The notes: generated by a model not told the origin, from the letters alone. DNA of 64,000 nucleotides from Candidatus Obscuribacterales bacterium (GCA_019745415.1 JAIETF010000051.1:1-64000); one strand, 5' to 3'; counted from the stretch's first letter, positions 51,171-60,360 are shown. Numbers and translations: made by a program.

Positions 51171-52187
51171 TTACTTCCACTCTTTCCATTCTGGTCTAGG
51201 CAACTCGACGAGAAGCTCGTCTAGACTCTGATAGCGCTCTTCCGGACGTCGCGAAGCAGCTTTGCGGATAATTTTGTATAGCTGCTCGGATAAATCATCG
51301 GAATTTACAAGAGATGCAGAAAGAGATTCAGGAGGAGACTCAGAGAGAGATTCAGGTAAATTGAGACCATTGACGTGCGACATGAGAACATTGAGAGGAC
51401 TACCGGTACTGGCGGCCTTACGACCAAGAAGCAGTTCATAGGCGACCAGAGCTAAAGAATAGATATCGCTGCGTTGGTCAATGGTCTCTGATAAACACTG
51501 TTCGGGGCTCATATAATAGTGCGAGCCCAGCACCTCGCGAGAACGGGTGAGAAAGCTGAAATTGCCCCGTTCATAACGGGCTAGACCAAAATCAACTAGG
51601 GTGTAAACAAATTTTCCTTTCAAATGAGGCTGCATCATGATGTTGGCCGGCTTGATATCGCGGTGCACAACACCGACCGAATGACAATAACTAAGTGCCG
51701 AACCAAGCTGCCAAAGAAACTCCAAAACAAAAGAGGCTGGAGATTTGGCATTACGCTCCAGGTAAGCCTCCAGAGTTTCGCCGGGTAAAAAGCGTTGCAC
51801 CAGATAATACTTGTTAATGCCTAGATCAAAGCCACTGTCTAAGACTTTCACCACACCGGGATGTGAGAGCATGGACAGAGTACGCCCCTCTTTCAAGAAG
51901 CGGGCAATCAATCGCCCATCGGGAATATGACCACGACCACGGCCGGAACAATCAGTATCGAGAACTTTCAAGGCCACAGTCTCGCCTGTCACTAAATTGC
52001 GGGCAACAAAAAGGGTGCCACTACCTCCGGAGGCAAGAAAGTTGACCACTTCGTATTTGCCGGCCACTAGTTTCTGCCCCAAAAAGCCGGTCACAGGCTC
52101 GAGACCGCCTAAGGAAAGATCATCGGAGGCGCCCTGCAAGGCTGCTAGATCTGGTTTAAGAAACTCGCCTGATGTATGACTCATCAT
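51171..52187 (-). CDS. Eukaryotic-type Ser/Thr protein kinase
   Basis: 338 residues. The kinase domain starts near residue 38 (YEVVNFLASGGSGTLFVARN). The ATP-anchoring Lys is in VALKVLD (K74), and the catalytic HRDIKPAN (175-182), DFGLAR (199) and GSHYYMSPEQC activation segment are intact. The C-terminus is a short helical tail with no membrane segment or PASTA/TPR domain. An SES-rich loop follows the SHVNGLNLPE segment. It should be active. It lies 86 bp downstream of the NHL-repeat gene of the hydrogenase locus, and could be co-transcribed or independent. Confidence 0.88.
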   Translation of the reverse strand: MMSHTSGEFLKPDLAALQGASDDLSLGGLEPVTGFLGQKLVAGKYEVVNFLASGGSGTLFVARNLVTGETVALKVLDTDCSGRGRGHIPDGRLIARFLKEGRTLSMLSHPGVVKVLDSGFDLGINKYYLVQRFLPGETLEAYLERNAKSPASFVLEFLWQLGSALSYCHSVGVVHRDIKPANIMMQPHLKGKFVYTLVDFGLARYERGNFSFLTRSREVLGSHYYMSPEQCLSETIDQRSDIYSLALVAYELLLGRKAASTGSPLNVLMSHVNGLNLPESLSESPPESLSASLVNSDDLSEQLYKIIRKAASRRPEERYQSLDELLVELPRPEWKEWK

Positions 52188-52273
52188 AAAATCACAAGGT
52201 CGCAAAATAACATTATCTAAAGAGAACCCTAAACCGGTTATTTACCCAAAGGAAAACCATTTGAAACACTTGT

Positions 52274-53383
52274 CTAAATCGAGAAGACAAGCACGCGATT
52301 GTTTCCCGAATCGGCAATAGCCAACTTGCCTTTGTGCAGGTGCAGTCCATATGGCCAGCATAGACTTTTGTCGGTTACTTCTTTCCAGTTGTTCTCGCCG
52401 TTCTTTTCAAAATCAGGTTGACCAATGACGGCTTGAGCCGGCAAGGCGACACCCTGGCAGGGCAAGTGCTCAAAGAGCAAGACCCGATTATTGGCGGTAT
52501 CGGCCACAGCTAAGACCCCATCGTCATAACTGACACCATAAGGAAAACGCAATACAGATGCCGATTGCGGTCTATAGGGATATTCCTCCCAGCTGGCAAA
52601 GTCGCACTGACCAAGCAACAAGTTGGCGGCGATAGCCTCCGGCTTTTCGCGAGGAAAACCCAAGACCCTGTGATTGCCGGCATCGGCAATAAATAAAGTC
52701 TCGCCAGATGCACAAATATCATGAGCCCAACGAAAGCTGGAAGCGCCAATGGCTCCGCGATTATCTTCAGCGCAAGCAAAATTATCTTGCCCTAGAAGTC
52801 CATCAAATTTTACCCGTCCAGAAAGATCTCGCTTGCTGAAGTGGTCTAGATAGACCACTCGACGATTGCCGGTATCGGCGATATAAAGCCGGTCTTCCAC
52901 AAAGGCCAGACCATAAGGCCAGTAAAGACTGCTATCGCAGACGGCAGCACCGCGATTGGGCTCAGACTGCTCAAGACTATCTTGCCCAATGATAAAGTCG
53001 GGGGGCTGGTTATGCTCGGGCATTTTGGACCAAATCAGAATGCGGTGGTGCCAGGCATCGGCCACAAGCAGCCGGCCTTGGTGCATAGTCACACCGGTGG
53101 GCAAATGCAAGAGCTTCGCTCCCTCAGTCTCAAAATCGGGCTGCCCAATGACGAAGTCTGCTTCACTATGGCTTGAGGGCAGCTCATCTCCTATCTTCCA
53201 GACAAGCAGGCGGTGGTTGCCTGAATCACAGACAAGCAAATAATTATCGTCAAAGTAAACACCGCGGGGACAATAAAGTTGACCGCGGCGAGCTTGAGCA
53301 TCGGGCAAAGCCATGCTGAAGTTGCGCTCGGTGCTGGGAGCGGCTCCATACCAGCGCAAAGAAGTTGGAGATAAACCGGTCAC
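52274..53383 (-). CDS. NHL-repeat protein of the hydrogenase operon
   Basis: 369 residues from a GTG that overlaps the stop of the NifU-Rieske gene (GTGA); a frame reaching 53461 would overlap that gene by 82 bp and is not needed. About six NHL blades recur: GVYFDDNYLLVCDSGNHRLL, GVTMHQGRLLVADAWHHRIL, GLAFVEDRLYIADTGNRRVV, and similar, alternating with I-G-Q-x-D-F strands. It should form a beta-propeller. NHL proteins of this type are typical neighbours of group 1h hydrogenases; the role is unknown, possibly docking or assembly. Confidence 0.85.
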   Translation of the reverse strand: MTGLSPTSLRWYGAAPSTERNFSMALPDAQARRGQLYCPRGVYFDDNYLLVCDSGNHRLLVWKIGDELPSSHSEADFVIGQPDFETEGAKLLHLPTGVTMHQGRLLVADAWHHRILIWSKMPEHNQPPDFIIGQDSLEQSEPNRGAAVCDSSLYWPYGLAFVEDRLYIADTGNRRVVYLDHFSKRDLSGRVKFDGLLGQDNFACAEDNRGAIGASSFRWAHDICASGETLFIADAGNHRVLGFPREKPEAIAANLLLGQCDFASWEEYPYRPQSASVLRFPYGVSYDDGVLAVADTANNRVLLFEHLPCQGVALPAQAVIGQPDFEKNGENNWKEVTDKSLCWPYGLHLHKGKLAIADSGNNRVLVFSI

Positions 53384-54213
53384 TGTGGACGCACCCAAAT
53401 ACGGCCTTCCACAATTTTGAGAGGGAAAGGTTCCAACTGCACTTCGGGAGCGGTAAGACATTCGCCGGTGCTACGTAAAAACTTGAAGCCGTGGAATGGA
53501 CAGGTGATGGTTTCACCTTCCACTTTACCGCCATCGAGGGGTAAGCCCATATGAGGACAGGCATTGCGAAAAGCGAAGAGCCTGCCTTCCGACTGCATAA
53601 GCAAGACACTTTCCTGCAACATGCAATAAACGGCTCCATTATTCATCGTTTCTGCAATCGTCTCCAATAAAGGACCTTCCACCCAGCCTTTATCTTGATC
53701 GATTGAAAGAAAGCCGGAGACCGCCATATCGGTCACCTGCTCCACCCGCTTAATTTGCGGCAGACGAGTTCTCATAGTTTCTTCTACAGCGTCGCGCAGG
53801 GTCTGGGCACTCATCGAGCAACCAGCACAAGCGCCGTGTAGACGCACATAAACGACCTCTTCTTCTACATCTACTAACTCTATGTCACCGCCATGAGAAC
53901 TAAGATAGGGTTTTACCTGCTCAAGCACTTCAACTACGCGCGCCCTAAGTGAAGGCTTGATAATACCGTGCATTGAAAAGAGAGCATAAACCGAAGGTTC
54001 TTCCATCGCCTGCAAGAGAAGCTCTTTTCCCCGCTCGTCGGACTTTACTGCTTTGACTAAGGTAACTAGTCCTTCTTTATGAAAAGCTTCAAGTGCTTCT
54101 TTCAACTTCAAAAACTTTTTCTTTGTTTCTTCGTCAAGTTCTTGCGCAGCCGACAAAGCGCTATCGACATCTGCAGCAAGCTTAGACAATACTTCCGATT
54201 CAGACACAGTCAA
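53380..54213 (-). CDS. NifU-like plus Rieske [2Fe-2S] fusion protein (putative hydrogenase electron carrier)
   Basis: 277 residues. The N-terminal ~90 are helical. A NifU C-terminal-type domain (about 92-165) has HGACAGC (C129, C132). A Rieske domain (about 190-277) has CPHMG (C219, H221) and CPFHGF (C238, H241), the full 2Cys/2His set. It would carry electrons or Fe-S clusters. An equivalent gene beside actinobacterial hhy operons (HhyE-like) is thought to relay electrons from hydrogenase. ATGA overlap with the gene upstream and GTGA overlap with the one downstream. Confidence 0.88.
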   Translation of the reverse strand: MTVSESEVLSKLAADVDSALSAAQELDEETKKKFLKLKEALEAFHKEGLVTLVKAVKSDERGKELLLQAMEEPSVYALFSMHGIIKPSLRARVVEVLEQVKPYLSSHGGDIELVDVEEEVVYVRLHGACAGCSMSAQTLRDAVEETMRTRLPQIKRVEQVTDMAVSGFLSIDQDKGWVEGPLLETIAETMNNGAVYCMLQESVLLMQSEGRLFAFRNACPHMGLPLDGGKVEGETITCPFHGFKFLRSTGECLTAPEVQLEPFPLKIVEGRIWVRPQ

Positions 54214-54572
54214 CCTCCAAAGGCCAGGTTAGATTCTAAAGACTCTATCGCCTTGCGCAAAAGCAAAGCCGAAAAGACCTGGCGTGCCGCCGCCTGCATA
54301 GCATCACCGGCGGTGCCCTGAAATTGGATAGACAACTTTTGCCTTTCTAGTGCAGAAAGAATAAAAAGAGCACCAGCAGTATTATCGAGCAAGTTATCTT
54401 GAAAGAAATTGGCAGTATATTGACTGAGCCACACACCCTCTGCTTCAGCATCTTCACGCAAGACAGCCAGCGCCGGCTCTGCCCCCTGCAAGCGCTGGGC
54501 GACGCGCTCACAAAACTGAGACACGGCAAGATTCAAGACTTCTTCAAAGAGTCGCTTCTCATAAAGTTCCAA
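54210..54572 (-). CDS. Small conserved protein of the hydrogenase operon
   Basis: 120 residues, mostly helical, no cysteine motif, no signal. It contains EKRLFEEVLNLAVSQFCERV and a C-terminal GTAGDAMQAAARQVFSALLL. Function unknown. Its last bases overlap the NifU-Rieske start (ATGA), so the two are translated together. Confidence 0.7.
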   Translation of the reverse strand: MELYEKRLFEEVLNLAVSQFCERVAQRLQGAEPALAVLREDAEAEGVWLSQYTANFFQDNLLDNTAGALFILSALERQKLSIQFQGTAGDAMQAAARQVFSALLLRKAIESLESNLAFGG

Positions 54573-54641
54573 GTTATGCCACCACCCCTAGTTCGTCCCT
54601 GTCATTTTCAAATGCGCCAATCTTTTTCTAGTTCGCACCAA

Positions 54642-55925
54642 TTATTTTCTAGCTTCTTCCATTTCTCTCATTATAGTTAATACCGCTTCAGCACTATCGC
54701 CTTCGCCTTTCTCTTCAAAAATAGCACGGGCCGCTTCAAGCGATTGCCGCGCTTGAGCAAAGGCACCAAGATGAGCCAAGGCATTACCCAAGTTAGCATG
54801 CACACGGGCGAAAGCAAGGGCATCATCTTCTTGGCGCCGCACCGCCAAAATTTCTTGATAAAGAGAGACAGCCTCAATCAAATTATCTTTATTGTGGGTG
54901 CTGGGAACATGTTGCAGAGCGTTGGCAAGATTGAGGGTGGCACTCGACCACATCAGCTCATCTCGCTCTCGGTCAAAGACCTTGAGGGCCTCGCGCAGTG
55001 CTTGCACGGCAATAGCCGGCCTAACACGCTCAGCCTCTTCATTCATAGGCATCGACATATAAACAATGCCAAGATTCATCTGGGCAAGACCATACTGAGC
55101 CGGATGATTCTCCTTTCTAAAATAGAGCAGCGCTCTCTGATATGCGTCGATTGCTTTCAAAAGTCTCGCCCGCGAGCTGAGTGCGAAAGACTGACAAGCT
55201 ATGCCTAAATCTAGAGACAAAGTAGCCTTCATCTTGACGAAAGATGTGCCATTAAGTAAAGCGTGAGCTTGCTCCAAATAATCGATAGCCTTCTCAAAGC
55301 CGGCTTGCAGCAAATAAGAAGCAGCATCATGATAAATTCGCGCTGCAAATAAAGGCGACTTAGACGCCAACTCGAATGCACGGTCGAAACTCTCAAGACT
55401 CTCCGCCAGTTCGCCTTGCCCAGCCAAGAAGTGCCCGCGCGCCACTAACAAATAAGCCGAAGCAAGAGCGCTCTCGTTTTTCAATCTAAGTAACTGCTCG
55501 AGGCTCTGGGTACCTAAGCTGCTATATAGCCCATTCTGATAGAAAGCTACTACATCCGCCAATTTCTGCAGTAGAGGGGGCATAATCTGCGAGTCTTGCT
55601 TCAGGGGTGCACCAGTGAGCACAAAGCTATTGTAAGCAAGCAGCCAAACTGAATATAGATCATGGTCTTGATCTTGCAGATTCTTCTCCAGATCTTCTTG
55701 CAGAGCGGCAACGGCAGAGTCGAAATCGCCTGCTAAAGCCAAGCGATAGAAGCGCAGAGCCGGATTTAAGTTACTGCTTTGAAAATACTCTTCGAAATCT
55801 TCGCCGCCCTTACCCTGAACAAGCTCTCGCAGTAACTGCAGCTCTGATTCGGGCAATTCAGGCAAGAGCAAAGCCTGCGCCGGTCCCTCTGCCAGACCCA
55901 AAAACAAGAAGCGATCTTCAAACAT
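54642..55925 (-). CDS. TPR protein of the hydrogenase operon
   Basis: 427 residues, cytosolic. Many TPRs are seen (FYRLALAGDFDSAVAALQED, LLVARGHFLAGQGELAESLE, YGLAQMNLGIVYMSMPMNEE, ARVHANLGNALAHLGAFAQA). TPR proteins accompany group 1h hydrogenase genes in other bacteria, where their role is thought to be in maturation or assembly. The start overlaps the end of the protease gene by 8 bp. Confidence 0.82.
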   Translation of the reverse strand: MFEDRFLFLGLAEGPAQALLLPELPESELQLLRELVQGKGGEDFEEYFQSSNLNPALRFYRLALAGDFDSAVAALQEDLEKNLQDQDHDLYSVWLLAYNSFVLTGAPLKQDSQIMPPLLQKLADVVAFYQNGLYSSLGTQSLEQLLRLKNESALASAYLLVARGHFLAGQGELAESLESFDRAFELASKSPLFAARIYHDAASYLLQAGFEKAIDYLEQAHALLNGTSFVKMKATLSLDLGIACQSFALSSRARLLKAIDAYQRALLYFRKENHPAQYGLAQMNLGIVYMSMPMNEEAERVRPAIAVQALREALKVFDRERDELMWSSATLNLANALQHVPSTHNKDNLIEAVSLYQEILAVRRQEDDALAFARVHANLGNALAHLGAFAQARQSLEAARAIFEEKGEGDSAEAVLTIMREMEEARK

Positions 55926-56685
55926 TCGTCTCCACCACCAATGCAGCGTCTGCTTCCTGCCAGACAGCCTTGAACTTACCCTTAATCTCTCTTCCTCTGG
56001 TTACTTCATCAATAAAGACGCTTCGATCACCTTTGCTATTGCGGTGTTTCATCAGCAAACCGCCCGAAGCCTGATTGCGAATGGGCAAGAGAAAGAGCCT
56101 GGAATCGCGCATAAGCGCCACTAAACTATCACCAGGGAAATGACGCTCCGCCAAGTGCTTTGGAATAACGAGATAGCCCTTGCCGGTAAACTCGACGCAA
56201 TCTTCCCCCGGCGGCGAATCATCGCTATATCTTTGTAAAAGCAGATGCGCCAACTCTTCCATAGCGGTCGCCACCGCTTCGCTCAAGGGAGCGCCCGGCT
56301 CGAACTGCGCTGCCTCAATCAAAAAGACTGTTACTTTCTTAGGATAGCGTTCTTTCAGAAGCCAGCGTCCAAAAGCAATAGCATGGTCAAAGCGAAAGGC
56401 GTGCATATTTATGCCGGTGAGGGGCGGCGTTTCAACAGCTTCACCGGGCAATTCATAAAGCTCACCCGCCTTTCCGCCACTGCGGCAGGCATCGACCAAT
56501 ACAACTTCGCTGGCGCCCTCCATGGCAAAGGCCACATCCATGCCGGCGGTGCCGCCGTCGGCCAGCCGCATTCGGCTGGGAAGCCCTAGCTCAAAAAGGC
56601 GACGCACTAAAATCGGGCCAACACCATCATCACCCCGCAGCAAATTGCCGCAGCCGATTACAAGAACATCTTTCACTTTATCCAA
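55918..56685 (-). CDS. Hydrogenase maturation endopeptidase fused to a C-terminal beta domain
   Basis: 255 residues. Residues 1-~155 are a HyaD/HycI-type peptidase: VLVIGCGNLLRGDDGVGPIL, DGGTAGMDVAF, VVLVDACRSGG and a conserved His in GINMHAFRFDHA. This fold binds Ni-loaded large subunit and clips its C-terminus. Residues ~165-255 add a strand-rich domain (FTGKGYLVIPKHLAERHF, LFLLPIRNQASGGLLMKHRN) not found in typical HycI proteins. Start taken as TTG at 56685; a GTG three codons later is possible. Only 4 bp separate it from hhyL. Confidence 0.85.
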   Translation of the reverse strand: MDKVKDVLVIGCGNLLRGDDGVGPILVRRLFELGLPSRMRLADGGTAGMDVAFAMEGASEVVLVDACRSGGKAGELYELPGEAVETPPLTGINMHAFRFDHAIAFGRWLLKERYPKKVTVFLIEAAQFEPGAPLSEAVATAMEELAHLLLQRYSDDSPPGEDCVEFTGKGYLVIPKHLAERHFPGDSLVALMRDSRLFLLPIRNQASGGLLMKHRNSKGDRSVFIDEVTRGREIKGKFKAVWQEADAALVVETNV

Positions 56686-56689
56686 CTAA

Positions 56690-58306
56690 TCAGCGACCCA
56701 TCTGTGGACCAACCTTATACCTAGCCAGTTCTTTGTTGGTCTTCTTATCGTAGCAGTGCACGGTGCAAACCAGACAAGAATCGTAGCTCCTGGCAATTAC
56801 ACCAATCTCGAGCGGATCATGTTGATTCTTAATTTCTGTACCAATCAAGCTATTCTCAATTGGACCGTTCTGCCCCTTTGAATCACGAGGACCGATGTTC
56901 CAGGCGGTAGGTGTGACAACTTGATAATTGTCAATCTTGCCGTCTTTGATCGAAATCCAATCGCTGAGTGCGCCGCGAGCCGCTTCGGTAGAGCCAAAAC
57001 CTTTGCCTTCGGCAAGTTCTTCCGGCTTGATATAAAACTTGTCGTGCAGATCGATCTTAGAGAGCCAGTCTTTCACCCTCAGATAGAGCTTGGGCGCTTC
57101 ATGCATACGAGCAAGCACACGCACCATGACGCTATTGCCCTTCTTCTTAATGCAATCCAAAAACAGCGGATCATAATCTTGCCAGGGGGCGGCATCCGGA
57201 CGTCCCGCCATGACCTGACGAGAGAGAGGACCTGCTTCCATGGGCGAAAAACCCTTGCCCGGTATGTCGTAACGCGGCGACTTAGCCCAAGAGTACTTAT
57301 CTTGTTTACGACCATCCAGGGGATCAAGCGGCTCGGTTACACCGTCAAAGGGGTGCAATAGAGCTGAGCCCTTATAGAAAGAATGGGTATGGTCTTCTTT
57401 CACTCGGGCTTGGTCGAAATCATGGAAGTCTTTGCCGTCAAAAACACCAGACCTGGCAATCAAAGCGCTATTGCGAGAATCGATTGTCGGTCTTTGATAG
57501 AGATGCTCGTTGAAATAAGTTCCAGTCGAAAGATAATTGGCATCCCAGGCGCCAATTTTATCGAGGCCGTTGTCCATGCAAAACTTGATAAATAGTGCAC
57601 AATCTGAATTAGCATGACTTTCAGACTCGTCCATCCAGGCTAAAACATCATCAAAACTCTTGTTCTCAAGCCAGCGCTCGACAGAACAGCCAAGCCAGAT
57701 GGGCTCCAACCAGTTGGTGCGCCAGTACTCAAGCAATGAATGGGCGCGAGTCACTTCTGAAAGACCAGGCGCACACATGACGCCGCCGGGTATCATAAAG
57801 CTGGAATGGGGCCACTGCCCGCCAAAGAGGGCGTAAATTTCCACCGGCTTGGCCGAGGTTTGTACAGCCGGCTCATAGCTTGTCCCGACGAAGGGCGAGA
57901 AACGCTTCACCGCAGCCTCATAATATTTGCTCTTAGCGAAAGACTGATGCACAAAATCAATGGCAAAAAGAGCATAGAACCAGCGCGGAATACTCTGCAA
58001 TGTTTCAGAGGCCTGCGCGATATTGCGAATCAAAGTAGCATTGGGCGGCACATGGGTCTTCCAAGCGGTATCAAGGGCATAGACTGATTTATACAAATGG
58101 CTGCCGCCGCAAATGCCGCAGATGCGCGGAGTGACTATCAGACCAGCTTGCGGATCTTTCCCTTTCAAGATCAGCTCGAAGCCTCTAAACATCGCCGCTT
58201 CAGTCCAAGCATCGACGACCACACCGTCTTCGAGCATGACCTTCACATCGAGGTCTCCTTCAATTCGGCCGACGGCGCCGACATCGAGAGTTACTTGCTG
58301 TCCCAT
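56690..58306 (-). CDS. hhyL: [NiFe]-hydrogenase large subunit, group 1h type
   Basis: 538 residues. Binds the Ni-Fe(CN)2CO centre. The N-terminal motif is TPRICGICGGSHLYKS (C63, C66). The C-terminal motif is SYDSCLVCTVHCYD (C511, C514, H517), with Ser where most groups have Pro (DPCxxC). 21 residues follow the His, the tail expected to be removed by the endopeptidase. The early sequence VTLDVGAVGRIEGDLDV and overall length fit the actinobacterial (group 1h, formerly 5) enzymes. SD GGAGGACTC precedes the ATG. It lies 54 bp after hhyS. Confidence 0.9.
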   Translation of the reverse strand: MGQQVTLDVGAVGRIEGDLDVKVMLEDGVVVDAWTEAAMFRGFELILKGKDPQAGLIVTPRICGICGGSHLYKSVYALDTAWKTHVPPNATLIRNIAQASETLQSIPRWFYALFAIDFVHQSFAKSKYYEAAVKRFSPFVGTSYEPAVQTSAKPVEIYALFGGQWPHSSFMIPGGVMCAPGLSEVTRAHSLLEYWRTNWLEPIWLGCSVERWLENKSFDDVLAWMDESESHANSDCALFIKFCMDNGLDKIGAWDANYLSTGTYFNEHLYQRPTIDSRNSALIARSGVFDGKDFHDFDQARVKEDHTHSFYKGSALLHPFDGVTEPLDPLDGRKQDKYSWAKSPRYDIPGKGFSPMEAGPLSRQVMAGRPDAAPWQDYDPLFLDCIKKKGNSVMVRVLARMHEAPKLYLRVKDWLSKIDLHDKFYIKPEELAEGKGFGSTEAARGALSDWISIKDGKIDNYQVVTPTAWNIGPRDSKGQNGPIENSLIGTEIKNQHDPLEIGVIARSYDSCLVCTVHCYDKKTNKELARYKVGPQMGR

Positions 58307-58360
58307 GAGTCCTCCAATTTAGACTTCGAACAAATTAGTTCTTCATTCTTGCTTTGCCGA

Positions 58361-59329
58361 CTAGATTACAAACATGTCTTCCTTAGCCCATTTTGGACTA
58401 GCAGCCCGGGCCACGGCGGCATGCACCGAATAGCTAAGAGCATCGGTTCCTTCCGGCACTTCTTTCGGAATGACGCCAAAAACTTTCTGGGTTTTGAAAA
58501 CAGTACCGACTTCAAGGTCGTTATGAGGAAACTGCGGTTCGGTACAACCTATGCATGGCATACCGGCTCTTGTCTTAGATGACTGCCGATTCCAAAGAAT
58601 GCGATTGCAAGGCGAGTGAGTGAGCGGGCCGCGACAACCCTGCTCATAAAACAAACATCCTTTTCTGGTTCCTTGACCAAACTCTTCCACCGGTTCTTTC
58701 CACTCGAAATATTGAACGCGAGTGCAGCCAGTCTGGGTGAAAGTTTTGAAGAAAGTCTGCGGTCTTTGCAGATCATCAAGGGCCACATCAGCACCACGGC
58801 CGGTGGCAACCGCCACCAAAATCTGCGTCACCCAATCTGGGTGCGCCGGACAACCTGGAATATTGATCACCGGCAAACCGGCTTTTGATCTATATTCAGA
58901 ACCAAGGAACCCCCCTTTGGCGCCTTTCAAATACTGCAAACCAATAGAATCAGTTGGATTGGGCTTGGTAGCAGGAATTCCACCCCAGCAAGCGCAATCA
59001 CCAATAGCCACTGTAAATTTCGCCGAGGCGGCGAAATCTGCCACCCAGTCTTTCATTGGTTTATCAAGAAAAATGTCATATCGCCCGGTGCCTTTCGGTC
59101 CTTGAATGACACTGCCTTCAAAGACGAAAATATCCGGTCCACCTGCAGCAAGAATTTTCTGCAAAGTTTCCTTAGCCTGCTCACCCATGAGCGGAATGCA
59201 AGAGTGGTGATAAAGAATCTCGATACCAAAATCGGTGACAAGATCGACAATGGTCGGTTCTTCAGCATTCAAGAACGACTGCGTATTGCCGTTGCAGGCT
59301 CCACCGTGAAGCCAAACCAGTGTCGCCAT
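58361..59329 (-). CDS. hhyS: [NiFe]-hydrogenase small subunit, group 1h type
   Basis: 322 residues with no Tat signal and no C-terminal membrane helix, so the enzyme is cytosolic. The proximal-cluster region reads WLHGGACNGNTQSFLNAEEP: C12 is followed by Asn (N15) where ordinary small subunits have CxxC. In the studied actinobacterial enzyme an Asp replaces this Cys ligand. DCACWGG (C112, C114) and PGCPAHPDW (C160) supply the others. The medial and distal clusters would use C202, C225, C232, C241, C259 and C262. GGGAGG lies upstream of the ATG. First gene of the structural operon. Confidence 0.9.
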   Translation of the reverse strand: MATLVWLHGGACNGNTQSFLNAEEPTIVDLVTDFGIEILYHHSCIPLMGEQAKETLQKILAAGGPDIFVFEGSVIQGPKGTGRYDIFLDKPMKDWVADFAASAKFTVAIGDCACWGGIPATKPNPTDSIGLQYLKGAKGGFLGSEYRSKAGLPVINIPGCPAHPDWVTQILVAVATGRGADVALDDLQRPQTFFKTFTQTGCTRVQYFEWKEPVEEFGQGTRKGCLFYEQGCRGPLTHSPCNRILWNRQSSKTRAGMPCIGCTEPQFPHNDLEVGTVFKTQKVFGVIPKEVPEGTDALSYSVHAAVARAASPKWAKEDMFVI

Positions 59330-59347
59330 TCCAAACCTCCCGCTTTT

Positions 59348-59363
59348 CTTACCTTTTGGTAAG
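59348..59363. promoter_or_regulatory. Inverted repeat in the hhyS / DUF1641 intergenic region
   Basis: CTTACC-TTTT-GGTAAG, a perfect 6-4-6 inverted repeat 19 bp before the hhyS start. It could be an operator for hhyS or a leader hairpin. On the other side TATAGT (59476-59481) is a possible -10 for the divergent gene. Confidence 0.45.
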
Positions 59364-59519
59364 TATCAAATCCGAGGAAACTTTCTTAGTAATGCCCTTT
59401 TTCCAGAAAAAAAACATACTACCAGCTTACTCTCTTTGCGCTCGACGAGAAGATCTTTTTGCAGCGAAATTTGGCTATAGTAGAGAAATCGCCACATAAA
59501 ATTTTGAAGGAAGTAAAAG

Positions 59520-60326
59520 ATGTCGAGGTCCGATTCAACGCTCGCCTGCGTGGAAGAAAAGCTGCAAGATGCAGCGACATCGCAGAATCTCAGTCGATTG
59601 CTAGATCGACTTGACGAAGTACTAGCCTTATTGGATTTGATTGGTGAAGGACTAAAACGCGGACCAGAATATGCCGACAATATTAATGGATTAGTCGGCA
59701 AGGTGAGAGATCTAAGCCATCAAGGCGGTCTAGAAGAACTCGCACAAACGGTTCGCAGACTAGATAGAATTTCTAGATCAAAAAGTCTGTTAATGCTGGA
59801 AGAAAAAATCTTAGATGAAAAGACAGCAGGTTCTATTTTGGAACTTCTCAGTCATTTAGATGAATTGTCAGATCTAGTGAACATGCTTCTGCAAGCTCTC
59901 AAACGCGGACCAGAATATGCGGACAATTTGAACGGCTTACTGCAAAAGCTGCGAGCGGCAGCAACCGCTTCCGGCGACAGCATTGAAGCTCAGATCAAGG
60001 CTATCGACCTGCCAACCTTGCGCAATACAGCTTTTCAATTGACTCAGATTATTCAGTCACCGCAAATGCAAAACCTGCTGGCATCAGAAATTTTTGGCAA
60101 GGAAAGCGTTGAACTTGTAGATCGAGTAGCGAAAATAGCAGTGCAATCTTCTATTGAAGCCAAGCAACCGGGGAGGCGTATTGGCATTCTTGATCTGCTT
60201 AGAGCTCTAAAAGATCCCGATATTCAAACAACTTTGCGTTTTGCTCTCGGCTTTGCTAAAAAGCTCGGTCGCGAACTATCTGAAGAAGAAAGAAAAAGTA
60301 TTGAAGCAAACAAGCAAGGCCAGTAA
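59520..60326 (+). CDS. DUF1641-family protein with an internal duplication
   Basis: 268 residues, helical, cytosolic. The C-terminus IGILDLLRALKDPDIQTTLR...FAKKLGRELS is the DUF1641 signature, as in Bacillus YrhD, which is encoded beside a formate dehydrogenase. The N-terminal part repeats a unit twice: LKRGPEYADNINGLVGKVRDL and LKRGPEYADNLNGLLQKLRAA. Its place, divergent from hhyS and convergent with hypF, suggests a role with the hydrogenase, for example linking it to an electron acceptor. GAAGGAAG stands before the ATG. Confidence 0.8.
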   Translation: MSRSDSTLACVEEKLQDAATSQNLSRLLDRLDEVLALLDLIGEGLKRGPEYADNINGLVGKVRDLSHQGGLEELAQTVRRLDRISRSKSLLMLEEKILDEKTAGSILELLSHLDELSDLVNMLLQALKRGPEYADNLNGLLQKLRAAATASGDSIEAQIKAIDLPTLRNTAFQLTQIIQSPQMQNLLASEIFGKESVELVDRVAKIAVQSSIEAKQPGRRIGILDLLRALKDPDIQTTLRFALGFAKKLGRELSEEERKSIEANKQGQ

Positions 60327-60360
60327 GCAATGGACGGGTCTGATCGTCCAGGACAAAAGA

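Noticed and set aside
53384-53461. 26-residue N-terminal extension of the NHL-repeat protein
   Set aside because: It lies wholly inside the NifU-Rieske gene; the GTGA overlap gives a normal coupled start at 53383.
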